Of a DNA stretch of 64,000 nucleotides, positions 36,179 to 45,463 are shown in pieces. The position numbers were made by a program, and so were the translations under genes. Location of the stretch: positions 1,920,001 to 1,984,000 of the forward strand of contig NZ_CP141587.1 of NCBI RefSeq assembly GCF_035593985.1, read 5' to 3'. The notes below the pieces were generated by a model. It was not told where the DNA came from. It ran no database searches and saw only the letters and a program-made list of their open reading frames with translations. The stretch comes from Sphingomonas sp. LY29 (GTDB lineage: Bacteria; Pseudomonadota; Alphaproteobacteria; Sphingomonadales; Sphingomonadaceae). The first letter of the stretch is position 1. Each line of letters begins with the position of its first letter.

Positions 36179-39044
36179 TTACGACCTCCTCACAACGCGC
36201 GCACAGGTCGCCGTCTTCCACCACTTCGGGCAGGTGCCGCCAGCAGCGCCCGCACTTGTGAAGTTCCGACTTGGTCACGGTCAATGCATCACTCTTTCGC
36301 ACCGGCCCGGTGATGAACAGTTCGGCGAGATCCGCCGACAGGTCTGCGTCGGGCACCGTTACTTCGACCTGCAAGCTCGATCCGACGACCTTGTCGCGGC
36401 GCAACGGCTCGATCGCCTCGGTCACCGCCGTGCGCAGTGCGCGCAGCGCCGCCCAGTCCGACTTGCTTTCGGCCACCGCCGGAACCTCCGGCCACTCGAG
36501 CAGGTGCACGCTGCCCCCCTCGGGATAGCGCGTGCCCCACACTTCCTCGCTCGTGAACACCAGCACCGGCGCGGCCCAGCGCACCAGCGCATGGAACAGC
36601 GTGTCGAGCACGGTGCGATAGGACCGCCGCTTCAGGCTGTCCGCCGCGTCGCAGTAGAGGTTGTCCTTGCGGATATCGAAGAAGAAGGCGCTCAGATCCT
36701 CGTTGCAGAAGTCGGCGAGCGCGCGGACGTAATCGTTAAAGTCATACGCTTCGACCGCGGTCCGCAGCCGCCCGTCGAGCGCGCTCAGCACGGACAACAT
36801 GTAGCGCTCGAGCTCAGGCATCTCCTCGACAGCGACGCGTTCTGCATCGCTGAACCCGTCGAGCGCGCCGAGCAGGTAGCGGAAGGTGTTGCGCAGCTTG
36901 CGATACTGGTCGCTCACCCCGGCCAGGATTTCCTTGCCGATGCGGTGGTCCTCGGTGAAATCGACCGACAGCGCCCACAGGCGCAGGATGTCCGCGCCGG
37001 TGTCGCGCATCAGGTCGAGCGGGCTGATCGTGTTGCCCAGGCTCTTGGACATCTTCATGCCCTTGGCGTCCATCGTGAAGCCGTGGGTCAGCACCGCGTC
37101 ATAGGGCGCGCGGCCGCGCGTGCCGCAGCTTTCCAGCAGGCTCGACTGGAACCAGCCGCGATGCTGGTCGGACCCCTCGAGATAGAGGTCGGCGGGCCAG
37201 CGCTGATCGGGCCAGGTCCCACTCTCCAGCGTGAAAACATGGGTGCAACCGCTGTCGAACCACACGTCGAGAATATCGGTGACGCGTTCGTAATCGTCGG
37301 GATTGCGGCCTTCCCCGAGATACTCGGCGGCGCGCTCGTCGGTCCAGGCGTCCACGCCTTGCGCCCGGATCGCCTCGACGATGCGCGCATTGACCGCGGC
37401 ATCGACCAGCGGCTTTTGCGTTGTGCGCTCGACGAACAGCGCGATCGGAACGCCCCACGCGCGCTGGCGGCTGATCACCCAGTCGGGACGGCCCTCGACC
37501 ATCGACCGGATGCGGTTCTCGCCCTTTTCGGGCACCCAGCGCGTGTCGGCGATCGCGCGCAGCGCCAGCTGTCGCAGCGTCGGACCTTGCCCCAGCGCGC
37601 CGCCCTCGTCGTCCCAGCGCTTCTCGGCGAAGGTCTCGCAATGTTCGTCGGACAGCGGGCGGTCCATGCCGATGAACCACTGCGGGGTGCAGCGATAAAT
37701 GACCTTGGCCTTCGATCGCCACGAATGCGGATAGCTGTGCTTATAGTCCGCACTTGCCGCGAGCAGGCCGCCGCTGTCGCGAAGGTCGCTGCAGATCGGC
37801 CCGTCGGGGGCGTTGAACTTGGGATTGATGACGCTGCCCTGGCCGCCGAGCCAGCCCCAGTCCTCGCGATACTTGCCGTCGCCCTCGACCGCGAACACCG
37901 GATCGATGCCGTGCGCCTTGCACAGGTCGAAATCGTCCTCGCCATGGTCGGGCGACATGTGGACGAGGCCGGTGCCGCTGTCGGTGGTGACGAAATCGCC
38001 GGGCAGAAACGGGCGCGGCTTGGCAAAAAAGCCTCCGAAGTGGTGCATCGGGTGACGGGCGATTGTGCCGGCGAGGTCGGAGCCATGATGAAAGCTGTCG
38101 ATACTCCAGATTCCGCCGAGCACTGGATCGTTACCCCGGATCAACATGTCCGAGCGGTTTTGAAACGCTCCGACCAGCTCGTTGGCGATTAGAAAACGGC
38201 CGAGGGTGTTGCCGTCGTGATCGCTGCAAGAAATAAGGCTGTAATCAACCTCCGGCCCGTAAGCGATCGCCTGGTTGACCGGAATCGTCCACGGCGTCGT
38301 CGTCCAGATCACAGCGTGCGCGCCGACCAGTTCCGGGATCGGACTCTCGACGATCTCGAACGCCACGTCGATCTGGGTCGACGTGATGTCTTCATATTCG
38401 ATCTCGGCTTCGGCCAGCGCGGTCTTTTCGACCGGGGACCACATCACCGGCTTGGCGCCGCGATACAGCTGGCCGCTCTCCGCGAACTTCATCAGTTCCG
38501 AAACGATGGTCGCCTCGGCGCCATAGTTCATCGTCAGATAGGGCTTGTCCCACTGGCCGGTGATGCCCAGCCGCTTGAACTGCTCGCGCTGCACGTCGAC
38601 CCATTGTTGCGCATAGGCGCGGCACTCGGCGCGGAACTCGGGCAGCGGCACCTCGTCCTTGTTGCGCTTCTTCTTGCGATACTGCTCCTCGACCTTCCAC
38701 TCGATCGGAAGCCCGTGACAGTCCCAGCCGGGCACGTAGGGCGCGTCCTTGCCCAGCAACGTCTGGGTGCGGACGACCATGTCCTTCAGCACCTTGTTCA
38801 GCGTGTGGCCGATATGAATGTCGCCGTTGGCGTAGGGCGGACCGTCGTGAAGGATGAATTTCTCGCGGCCCGCGCGCGCGGCGCGCACCTGGCCGTAAAG
38901 GTCCGCCGCTTCCCAGCGGGCAAGGATCGCCGGCTCCTTCTGCGGCAGGCCGGCCTTCATCGGAAAGTCGGTCTTCGGCAGGAAGACGGTGTGGCGCCAG
39001 TCCGGCTTTGCGGAAACGTCGGGCTTTTGTGGGGTGTCGGACAT
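36171..39044 (-). CDS. ileS: Isoleucyl-tRNA synthetase
   Basis: Class I aminoacyl-tRNA synthetase of 957 residues. The HIGH motif is at residues 77-80 (NGDIHIGHTLNK) and KMSKS at 664-668 (KMSKSLGNTISP). The editing domain lies between them (WTTTPWTIPVNQAI). The C-terminus has a zinc site with paired cysteines (CGRCWRHLPEVVEDGDLCARC), as in the bacterial, non-mupirocin-resistant type. It is the second gene of a minus-strand operon ribF-ileS-lspA-DUF3035, starting 11 nt after ribF. Confidence 0.98.
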   Translation of the reverse strand: MSDTPQKPDVSAKPDWRHTVFLPKTDFPMKAGLPQKEPAILARWEAADLYGQVRAARAGREKFILHDGPPYANGDIHIGHTLNKVLKDMVVRTQTLLGKDAPYVPGWDCHGLPIEWKVEEQYRKKKRNKDEVPLPEFRAECRAYAQQWVDVQREQFKRLGITGQWDKPYLTMNYGAEATIVSELMKFAESGQLYRGAKPVMWSPVEKTALAEAEIEYEDITSTQIDVAFEIVESPIPELVGAHAVIWTTTPWTIPVNQAIAYGPEVDYSLISCSDHDGNTLGRFLIANELVGAFQNRSDMLIRGNDPVLGGIWSIDSFHHGSDLAGTIARHPMHHFGGFFAKPRPFLPGDFVTTDSGTGLVHMSPDHGEDDFDLCKAHGIDPVFAVEGDGKYREDWGWLGGQGSVINPKFNAPDGPICSDLRDSGGLLAASADYKHSYPHSWRSKAKVIYRCTPQWFIGMDRPLSDEHCETFAEKRWDDEGGALGQGPTLRQLALRAIADTRWVPEKGENRIRSMVEGRPDWVISRQRAWGVPIALFVERTTQKPLVDAAVNARIVEAIRAQGVDAWTDERAAEYLGEGRNPDDYERVTDILDVWFDSGCTHVFTLESGTWPDQRWPADLYLEGSDQHRGWFQSSLLESCGTRGRAPYDAVLTHGFTMDAKGMKMSKSLGNTISPLDLMRDTGADILRLWALSVDFTEDHRIGKEILAGVSDQYRKLRNTFRYLLGALDGFSDAERVAVEEMPELERYMLSVLSALDGRLRTAVEAYDFNDYVRALADFCNEDLSAFFFDIRKDNLYCDAADSLKRRSYRTVLDTLFHALVRWAAPVLVFTSEEVWGTRYPEGGSVHLLEWPEVPAVAESKSDWAALRALRTAVTEAIEPLRRDKVVGSSLQVEVTVPDADLSADLAELFITGPVRKSDALTVTKSELHKCGRCWRHLPEVVEDGDLCARCEEVVNG

Positions 39045-39055
39045 TGCGCGCGGCC

Positions 39056-39997
39056 TTAGGCGAGCGGGTCGCGGGCGGCAAGCAAGCGTCGCGCGGTGCT
39101 CGCGTCCGCCTCGATCTGGCGCGACAGGGCGTCGAGGCTGTCGAACGACGCTTCGCCGCGGATTCGATGGTGGAGCGCGACCTCGATCGTGCGGCCGTAG
39201 AGATCACCGTCGAAATCGAACAGATAGGCTTCCAGCAATTCCTTGGGCGGATCGAACATCGGGCGGATGCCAAGGTTGGCGACCCCGTCATGCTCGCTGC
39301 CGTCGTCGAGGCGGACGCGCACTGCGTAGATGCCGTAGGCCGGGCGCTGGTAGGGGCCAAGCTCGACATTGGCGGTCGGCCAGCCGAGCTCGCGTCCGCG
39401 CTTGTCGCCGTGAATCACGACGCCTTCGACCGCGAAGGGGCGCGTCAGCAGGCGGGTCGCGGTCGCGGGGTCGCCCTCGCTCAGCGCCCGCCGGATCCGG
39501 CTCGACGACACCGTCTCGCCGTCCAGCCGCACGGGGGCGACCGTCTCCGCGACGATGCCGAGGTCCGCGCCCCATTCGCGAAGCCGCTCGATGTTGCCGC
39601 CGCGCCTGGCGCCGAAGGTAAAGTCTTCGCCGGTGACGACTGCCGACACGCCGATCCGCTTCGCCAGCAATTCGCCGACGAAATCCTCCGCCGTCGTCGC
39701 GGCCAGTGCGGCATCGAAGCCGAACACCAGCATCGCGTCGGCGCCCGCGCCCGCGAACAGCCGCTCGCGCTGGTCCAGACTCGTCAGCCGGAAGGGCGGC
39801 GCGTCGGGACGGAAGTGTCTGACCGGATGCGGATCGAACGTGGCGACGATCACCGGCCGCCGCTCGTGCGCGCCGCGCTGGACCGCGCGGCCGACGACGG
39901 CTTGGTGGCCAAGGTGGAAGCCATCGAAATTGCCAAGCGCCAGCACGGCGCCGCGCAGCGCGTCGGGAATGGCCGTGTCGAGGGTCAGGCGCTGCAT
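39056..39997 (-). CDS. ribF: Bifunctional riboflavin kinase / FAD synthetase
   Basis: Makes FMN from riboflavin and FAD from FMN. The 313-residue protein starts MQRLTLDTAIPDALRGAVLA; a longer frame to 40063 is not family-like. The N-terminal adenylyltransferase has ALGNFDGFHLGHQAVV (residues about 19-34, with the HxGH-type motif) and VVTGEDFTFGARRGG. The C-terminal kinase has RPFAVEGVVIHGDKRGRELGWPTANVEL and GVANLGIRPMF, with EAYLFDFDGDLYG near the end. It leads the operon with ileS and lspA. Confidence 0.96.
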   Translation of the reverse strand: MQRLTLDTAIPDALRGAVLALGNFDGFHLGHQAVVGRAVQRGAHERRPVIVATFDPHPVRHFRPDAPPFRLTSLDQRERLFAGAGADAMLVFGFDAALAATTAEDFVGELLAKRIGVSAVVTGEDFTFGARRGGNIERLREWGADLGIVAETVAPVRLDGETVSSSRIRRALSEGDPATATRLLTRPFAVEGVVIHGDKRGRELGWPTANVELGPYQRPAYGIYAVRVRLDDGSEHDGVANLGIRPMFDPPKELLEAYLFDFDGDLYGRTIEVALHHRIRGEASFDSLDALSRQIEADASTARRLLAARDPLA

Positions 39998-40039
39998 GTC
40001 ACGCCTGCGATAACGGCAATCGGTTGCAAGTCCAGACGC

Positions 40040-40068
40040 TTGACTCTGCGCCTCCGCGACCATAGATG
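40040..40068 (+). promoter_or_regulatory. Candidate promoter of the alpha operon
   Basis: CTTGACT begins at 40039, with TTGACT at 40040-40045. After a 17-nt spacer comes TAGATG at 40063-40068, in the 200-nt gap between the divergent ribF and rpsM. The -35 element matches the alphaproteobacterial CTTGAC consensus well and the -10 only partly. This is a by-eye prediction. Confidence 0.4.
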
Positions 40069-40197
40069 GCGCCTATCCCGATTTCGGCTGACCGGCGGTG
40101 CACCTGTGCGCGCGCCGTTTTTTCGTTACCGGGCTCATCGCTTTGAGATGGGACAGTCGGGTGCCCGCCGTCCCGTGGAGCTAGGAGAATATCTTTC

Positions 40198-40566
40198 ATG
40201 GCACGTATTGCGGGCGTCAACCTGCCCACCAACAAGCGCGTGGTGATCGCGCTGACTTACATCCACGGCATTGGCCCGGCCAAAGCCAAGGAAATCACCG
40301 AAAAGCTGTCGATCGCCGCCGAGCGCCGCGTCCAGGACCTCAGCGACCAGGAAGTGCTGCACATCCGTGAGGCGATCGATGCCGACTACACCGTCGAAGG
40401 CGACCTTCGCCGCCAGACGGCGATGAACATCAAGCGGTTGATGGACCTCGCCTGCTATCGCGGTCTTCGCCATCGTAAGGGCCTGCCTGTCCGCGGCCAG
40501 CGCACGCATACCAATGCGCGCACCCGCAAGGGCAAGGCCAAGCCGATCGCCGGTAAGAAGAAGTAA
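40198..40566 (+). CDS. rpsM: 30S ribosomal protein S13
   Basis: A 122-residue protein of the 30S head. It starts [26 protein letters not shown] and ends with the [20 protein letters not shown] motif (split here: [12 protein letters not shown] and [16 protein letters not shown]), both diagnostic of S13. It is the first gene of the alpha operon. Upstream is ribF, divergent, so secY and adk are not directly attached in this stretch. Confidence 0.99.
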   Translation: MARIAGVNLPTNKRVVIALTYIHGIGPAKAKEITEKLSIAAERRVQDLSDQEVLHIREAIDADYTVEGDLRRQTAMNIKRLMDLACYRGLRHRKGLPVRGQRTHTNARTRKGKAKPIAGKKK

Positions 40567-40631
40567 CATCCAAGTGGTCGTCCAGAGGACGATCGCGAGA
40601 CGTTACTCCTTAAGCTTTTAGGATTTCCAAT

Positions 40632-41021
40632 ATGGCACAAGCACCTCAGCGCCTTCGCCGTCGCGAGCGCAAGAACATCACTTCCGGCGTCGCGCACGTG
40701 AACGCCAGCTTCAACAACACGATGATCACCATCACCGACGCCCAGGGCAACGCGATCGCGTGGAGCTCGGCCGGCACGATGGGCTTCAAGGGCAGCCGCA
40801 AGTCGACTCCCTACGCCGCGCAGGTCGCCGCCGAAGACGCGGGCCGCAAGGCCGCGGAACATGGCGTTCGCACCCTCGAGGTCGAAGTGAAGGGCCCAGG
40901 TTCGGGTCGTGAAAGCGCGCTTCGTGCGCTGCAGTCGGTCGGTTTCCAGATCACCTCGATCCGCGACGTGACCCCGATCCCGCACAACGGCGTCCGCCCG
41001 TCCAAGCGCCGCCGCGTCTGA
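40632..41021 (+). CDS. rpsK: 30S ribosomal protein S11
   Basis: A 129-residue protein of the 30S platform. [42 protein letters not shown] and the C-terminal [23 protein letters not shown] are diagnostic. It lies 65 nt after rpsM and 100 nt before the rpoA start, with a strong hairpin in that second gap. Confidence 0.99.
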   Translation: MAQAPQRLRRRERKNITSGVAHVNASFNNTMITITDAQGNAIAWSSAGTMGFKGSRKSTPYAAQVAAEDAGRKAAEHGVRTLEVEVKGPGSGRESALRALQSVGFQITSIRDVTPIPHNGVRPSKRRRV

Positions 41022-41026
41022 TCTTC

Positions 41027-41049
41027 CGGCCGAAGGGATCCTTCGGCCG
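41027..41049 (+). other. 10-bp hairpin between rpsK and rpoA
   Basis: CGGCCGAAGG (41027-41036) pairs perfectly with CCTTCGGCCG (41040-41049) around a 3-nt loop. No T tract follows, so it is not a canonical terminator. It could be an mRNA processing or stabilising element, or a partial attenuator. Confidence 0.5.
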
Positions 41050-41121
41050 AGATCGGACAAGACAAGTTACACATTAGGGGTGTGGCGGGACGCCGCTGCC
41101 CCCGCTGCCGAGGAAAAATAT

Positions 41122-42201
41122 ATGGCCGTCAACGCGAAGAATTGGCAGGAACTGAAGAAGCCCAACGCGCTGGAGCGCAAGCAGGGCAACGATCATCGCC
41201 GCAAGGCGTCGTTCGTGGCCGAGCCGCTCGAGCGCGGGTTCGGCATGACGCTCGGCAACTCGCTGCGCCGCGTGCTCCTCTCGTCGCTGCAGGGCGCCGC
41301 GGTCACCTCGATCAAGATCGAGGGCGTGCTGCACGAATTCTCGAGCCTTGCCGGGGTTCGCGAGGACGTCACCGACATCATCCTCAACGTCAAGCAGATC
41401 GCGCTCAAGATGGAAGGCGAGGGCGCCAAGCGCCTGCAGCTCAGCGCCACGGGCCCGGGCGAAGTCACCGCCGGCCAGATCGCGACCACGGGCGACATCG
41501 AAGTCACCAATCCCGACCTGGTGCTGTGCCACCTCGACGACGGCGCGACGCTCAACATGGAGCTGACCGCCGACATCGGAAAGGGCTACGTCCCCGCCGC
41601 GGCCAACCGTCCGGCCGATGCGCCGATCGGCCTGATCCCGGTCGACAGCCTGTACAGCCCGGTGAAGCAGGTCGCCTACAAGGTGGAAAACACCCGCGTC
41701 GGCCAGGAACTGGACTATGACAAGCTGACGCTGACGATCGACACCGACGGCACGGTCACCCCAGAAGACGCGCTGGGCTATGCCGCGCGCATCCTCCAGG
41801 ACCAGCTGCAGCTGTTCGTCCACTTCGACGACAGTCAGGTTCGCTCGGCCCCGCCGACCGGCCTGACCGGTGGCGTCTCGCCGCTGGCCGGAACGCCGGA
41901 AGCGACCAGCGCCGACACCAACCAGCTCAACCGCTACCTTCTCAAGAAGGTGGACGAGCTGGAACTGTCGGTCCGCAGCGCAAACTGCCTGAAGAACGAC
42001 AACATCATCTACATCGGGGACCTGGTCCAGAAGACCGAGGCCGAGATGCTCCGCACGCCGAACTTCGGCCGCAAGAGCCTCAACGAGATCAAGGAAGTCC
42101 TTGCCTCGATGGGCCTGCGCCTCGGCATGGACATCCCCGGCTGGCCGCCGGAAAACATCGAAGAGATGGCGAAGAAGCTCGAGCAAGAATTGCTCGGCTA
42201 A
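41122..42201 (+). CDS. rpoA: DNA-directed RNA polymerase subunit alpha
   Basis: A 359-residue protein. The N-terminal assembly domain has [25 protein letters not shown] and [20 protein letters not shown] linker follows, and the C-terminal domain has [22 protein letters not shown] and [24 protein letters not shown]. The ATG at 41122 is chosen because GAGG lies about 8 nt upstream and [14 protein letters not shown] matches alphaproteobacterial RpoA. The frame is open back to 41080. A terminator lies 27 nt after the stop, and rplQ, normally next, is 3.4 kb away. Confidence 0.98.
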   Translation: MAVNAKNWQELKKPNALERKQGNDHRRKASFVAEPLERGFGMTLGNSLRRVLLSSLQGAAVTSIKIEGVLHEFSSLAGVREDVTDIILNVKQIALKMEGEGAKRLQLSATGPGEVTAGQIATTGDIEVTNPDLVLCHLDDGATLNMELTADIGKGYVPAAANRPADAPIGLIPVDSLYSPVKQVAYKVENTRVGQELDYDKLTLTIDTDGTVTPEDALGYAARILQDQLQLFVHFDDSQVRSAPPTGLTGGVSPLAGTPEATSADTNQLNRYLLKKVDELELSVRSANCLKNDNIIYIGDLVQKTEAEMLRTPNFGRKSLNEIKEVLASMGLRLGMDIPGWPPENIEEMAKKLEQELLG

Positions 42202-42227
42202 GCGTCACGCTTCGGATGAAAAGACTG

Positions 42228-42260
42228 AGGGCCGTCCCGCAAGGGGCGGCCCTTTTCTTT
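42228..42260 (+). terminator. Rho-independent terminator after rpoA
   Basis: GGGCCGTCCC pairs with GGGGCGGCCC around a short loop and is followed by TTTTCTTTT. It ends the rpsM-rpsK-rpoA transcript before the interposed segment. Confidence 0.85.
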
Positions 42261-42323
42261 TGGTCGAAGCGGCATGCAATAGCCGCTCTCAACCCTTGGT
42301 GTACTCTATCTAGCTTACGTCAT

Positions 42324-42641
42324 TTAAAAGTCTTCAACTTCCCACGCATCGAACAGTCTGGTTGCATCGACAAACGGATGGGCCTTGATCAGCGACAAAT
42401 CGGCCGCGAGCTCGTCGCGAAGGATGTCAATCTCGTGTCGGGCCTGGATACCCAACCATTGCTCAGCCGCCACCCCTGTCGACTTCTCGAACCGCAAGGC
42501 GGTCGCTGGAGAGACTCGGGATTTGCCATGCAAGATATAGTGCATCTGCGGGCGGCTGATGCCGGCGGCGTCGGCAAATTGCCCCGGCGGCAACTGAAAG
42601 GCACTGAGGGAGCGGTAGTCCGTATCGGCACCTATGCGCAT
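42324..42641 (-). CDS. HigA-type HTH antitoxin, no toxin partner seen
   Basis: A 105-residue XRE-type protein. The HTH region is LPPGQFADAAGISRPQMHYILHGK (residues about 17-40, quoted in part), followed by VSPATALRFEKSTGVAAEQWLGIQARHEID. The latter is the characteristic HigA/VapI-like TALRL...S.E.WLN.Q ending. The usual N-terminal HPGEvLrEe motif is replaced by LSAFQLPPG, so it is divergent. No HigB/RelE-like toxin frame lies on either side: the upstream gap is 45 nt and the downstream gap leads to the rpoA terminator. It may be a regulator or a relic of a toxin-antitoxin pair. Confidence 0.7.
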   Translation of the reverse strand: MRIGADTDYRSLSAFQLPPGQFADAAGISRPQMHYILHGKSRVSPATALRFEKSTGVAAEQWLGIQARHEIDILRDELAADLSLIKAHPFVDATRLFDAWEVEDF

Positions 42642-42685
42642 GAGCCGGTGACAAGATCCTTTCGCCTTGAGCGGTTGATCGACGG

Positions 42686-44494
42686 CTAACGTCTGACTTC
42701 GCTGATTGCAGGGGCAATCACCTTTAGGCCTGCCTCGCGGCTTGGATGGTTTGCGTCGTTGAAAAGGTCGAGTGGGCGACCATAAGCGCAGAAGCGTCTG
42801 GAGAGGTCGATGACCGTCACATCATCGACCGGAACTTTGGCACTTGGACAGGCCCAAGTCGGAAGCGGGCGGCCAATGCGCTGATTGATCGCCGCAGCCC
42901 ACGGCACGTCCCTCCCGGGTTCTGGGATGCCGGCAAGGACGATGACTTCCCGGCCGGACGCCTGAAGCTGGCGGACCACATCGCCGACAGAGGTCCACAT
43001 CGCGTTCCCGCCATTGCGTGCATGGGATGCCCAATAGGAAGAGAGTATTACGGTTCGGATCGTCGGATCGTTCAGGACGCGTTTGAGGGTCGCTTTGTTT
43101 CGGTCTCGGCAATTTGCGGGATCGCGACCGACCATCGTGGAATTGGTCCAGCCTGACGTCGGGACGCAGCTGTTCGTTGAGATGACGAGGCCGGTACGAT
43201 CAAGGCCAAGCCCGACGCCTTCAGACAAAGCGGCGGCGTGGCTGTCGCCCCACAAGACAAAGGACGGCTTGCCAGAAGGGCCGATAGCGCATCGCTGATC
43301 GATCTGGTCGAGAGGCGCATCGACGCAGCTTATGGCGAGCGGGGCGAAGTCAGCCTTCTTGTTCGCAAGCGCGAGTACTTGCGGCGTGAAACGCTGTGGC
43401 AGCCCTGCGGTGAGGACTGGCAGCAAAGCGATCGCCGCAACGAGAACGGCGCCCGCCGCCGCGCCGGTCGCGACCCTACGATAGGGGATTGAACGGTCCC
43501 GCACCGGCGTTTCAATCCACCGATATGAAGCGGCGGCAAGGGCGAACGATAGCACGATACCCAACAGCGCGAATGGCACCGACAAGGTCGTGTCCGCCTG
43601 CCAATGTCGAAGGAAGGCAAACACCGGCCAGTGCCAGAGGTAAAGCGAATAGCTGACGTTGCCGACCCAGACGAAATACTTGTTCCCGATCACTTGATTG
43701 ACCGGGTTGCCTTCACCGGCTGCGATGACGAGCAAGGCGCCGACCGCGGGAATGGCTGCAATCCAACCCGGGAATGCGCTGGCCTTTGTGATGAATAGCG
43801 TGGCGCTGACCAACATCGCCACGCCGATCGCAGAAGCTGGCACCGCGAAGCGCTGCGGAATCGAGAACACGCCGACCGCCAGCATGGCGCCAAGCATCAA
43901 TTCCCACGCACGGGTCGGTAGAAGGTAGAACGTAGCAGAAGGCGACGTCGCGGTGCCGAAGATACAGAGGGCAAACGAGATCGCCGCGATGAGCACGACG
44001 GTCGGGCGAATGACCTTCAGGCGCTCCGCGACTATCAGAACGACCGGGAAGAACAGGTAGAATTGCTCTTCGACGCCGAGCGACCAAGTATGCAGCAGCG
44101 GGGTTACTTGCTCACCGAGGGCGAAATAACCCGCCTCTCGCCAGAAGAAGACGTTGGGGATCATGACGATGGCGGCGACCGCCGACTTGCCCAGCTGGAT
44201 AATCTCCCACGGCAGGAGAAGGGCATAACCGACGCCTAGCGTGGCGGCGAGAACGACAAGCAGCGCAGGGGCGATGCGACGAACCCGCCGCTCGTAAAAC
44301 CGGGCAAAGCTGAAGGTGCCGCTCGCGACCTCACGGTGAATGATCGACGAGATCAGGAAGCCGGAGATAACGAAGAACGTATCGACGCCGGTGAAGCCCC
44401 CCGGCAGGCCCGGAAGCCCGGAGTGGAACCACACCACCGGCAGAATGGCCAAGGCTCTCAGGCCATCAATATCTAAACGGTGGGGACGCTTCAC
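42686..44494 (-). CDS. OafA/YrhL-family acyltransferase with C-terminal SGNH domain
   Basis: A 602-residue two-part enzyme. Residues about 5-350 are the acyltransferase-3 domain with roughly 10-11 membrane segments: RLDIDGLRALAILPVVWFHSG, VDTFFVISGFLIS, FYERRVRRIAPAL and LLHTWSLGVEEQFYLFFP are all typical of the family. The C-terminal part has an SGNH hydrolase motif (FVLWGDSHAAALSEG). Such proteins O-acetylate surface glycans, with the SGNH part transferring the group in the periplasm. GC content is visibly lower than in neighbouring genes, suggesting acquisition. It sits inside the split alpha operon. Confidence 0.9.
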   Translation of the reverse strand: MKRPHRLDIDGLRALAILPVVWFHSGLPGLPGGFTGVDTFFVISGFLISSIIHREVASGTFSFARFYERRVRRIAPALLVVLAATLGVGYALLLPWEIIQLGKSAVAAIVMIPNVFFWREAGYFALGEQVTPLLHTWSLGVEEQFYLFFPVVLIVAERLKVIRPTVVLIAAISFALCIFGTATSPSATFYLLPTRAWELMLGAMLAVGVFSIPQRFAVPASAIGVAMLVSATLFITKASAFPGWIAAIPAVGALLVIAAGEGNPVNQVIGNKYFVWVGNVSYSLYLWHWPVFAFLRHWQADTTLSVPFALLGIVLSFALAAASYRWIETPVRDRSIPYRRVATGAAAGAVLVAAIALLPVLTAGLPQRFTPQVLALANKKADFAPLAISCVDAPLDQIDQRCAIGPSGKPSFVLWGDSHAAALSEGVGLGLDRTGLVISTNSCVPTSGWTNSTMVGRDPANCRDRNKATLKRVLNDPTIRTVILSSYWASHARNGGNAMWTSVGDVVRQLQASGREVIVLAGIPEPGRDVPWAAAINQRIGRPLPTWACPSAKVPVDDVTVIDLSRRFCAYGRPLDLFNDANHPSREAGLKVIAPAISEVRR

Positions 44495-44683
44495 CAGCGC
44501 GCCTTAGCAATGCGCTCACGGCCTGGCGACCCGATCAACACAAGGAAAAAGAGACACCCGACCCGTGTGGGTGGAAAACCGACATGGTGGACATGATCGG
44601 TGCCGCATCAAGAAGCCAGAGATTGGCGCCTGTCCTACACGAACCAAATCGGTTAAGCGGCTCCGCATCGAGGAGAGGCGGGG

Positions 44684-45463
44684 ATGGCGATGCGGGAGCC
44701 GCGGTGGGTGCGGGTGTTCTTGAAAGCTTTAAGCGAGGTCGGGACGGTGCGGCTGGCGGCGGAGCGGGCGGGGGTGGACTTTTCGACTGCCTACGCCCGA
44801 CGCCGGCGGCATCCGGACTTCGCCGCCGCTTGGGATGCGGCCTTGGCGGGACGCAAGGGTGATGCGGTGGGCACGGACGTCTTGGAGGCGCCTCGCTCTG
44901 CGCGTGGCGGGGAAAGCGATGCGCTTGTCGTCCGGCCCGACGGCAAGATGGTGCGGGCGGGCGCGGGGCGCTGGTCGGTGGCGCGGGAGCGGCGCTTCCT
45001 GACCGAACTGGCGTCGAGCGCCAACGTGCGGCGGGCGGCGATGGCGGCGGGGGTGTCGACCGCGGCGCTCTATGCGCGGCGGCTGAAGCATGGGGGCTTC
45101 CGCGCCGCGTGGGACCTGGCGATCGACGCGGGCAAGGCGCGGCTCCACGCCTATCTGATCGAAGCGGCCGACCGGACCTTCGATCCCGCGTCGCTGCCGA
45201 TCCCGAGCGATGGCCCTCGCGTGAGCGTGTCGGAGGCGGTGAGAATCCTGCGGCTGAAGGGGGTCGAGCCGGCGGCGCAGCGCGAGGCGTCGGCGGCGGT
45301 GTCGGCCGAGGAGCATGAGGCGGCGATCGAGCGGATCATCGAAAAGCTGGGGCGCTTGCGCGAGCGGACCGAGCGCGAGCGGCGTGAGGCGGGGTGGAGC
45401 GAGCAGGACGGGGAATGGATTCCACCGGGCTGGGTGAGGGCCGACTCCGCGGCGGACGCTTGA
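44684..45463 (+). CDS. Protein with two tandem HTH modules, terminase-small-subunit-like
   Basis: A 259-residue protein built of two copies of one module. Copy 1 spans about residues 10-57 (FLKALSEVGTVRLAAERAGV, YARRRRHPDFAAAWDAAL). Copy 2 spans about 104-151 (FLTELASSANVRRAAMAAGV, YARRLKHGGFRAAWDLAI). Spacing and conserved residues are the same in both. The module resembles the HTH of phage terminase small subunits. A charged helical region (about 205-240) and a short acidic C-terminus follow. The start has GAGGCGGGG immediately upstream. No terminase large subunit, capsid or portal gene is nearby, so a DNA-binding role unconnected with packaging, or a phage relic, is possible. Confidence 0.7.
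   Translation: MAMREPRWVRVFLKALSEVGTVRLAAERAGVDFSTAYARRRRHPDFAAAWDAALAGRKGDAVGTDVLEAPRSARGGESDALVVRPDGKMVRAGAGRWSVARERRFLTELASSANVRRAAMAAGVSTAALYARRLKHGGFRAAWDLAIDAGKARLHAYLIEAADRTFDPASLPIPSDGPRVSVSEAVRILRLKGVEPAAQREASAAVSAEEHEAAIERIIEKLGRLRERTERERREAGWSEQDGEWIPPGWVRADSAADA

Noticed and set aside
36234..38192. A 652-codon plus-strand frame opposite ileS
   Set aside because: The ileS frame has all synthetase motifs; the opposite frame is a GC-bias shadow.
44684..45463. Start of an intact prophage or gene-transfer-agent cluster
   Set aside because: The next genes are rplQ and secreted proteins; no large terminase, portal or capsid gene is present.
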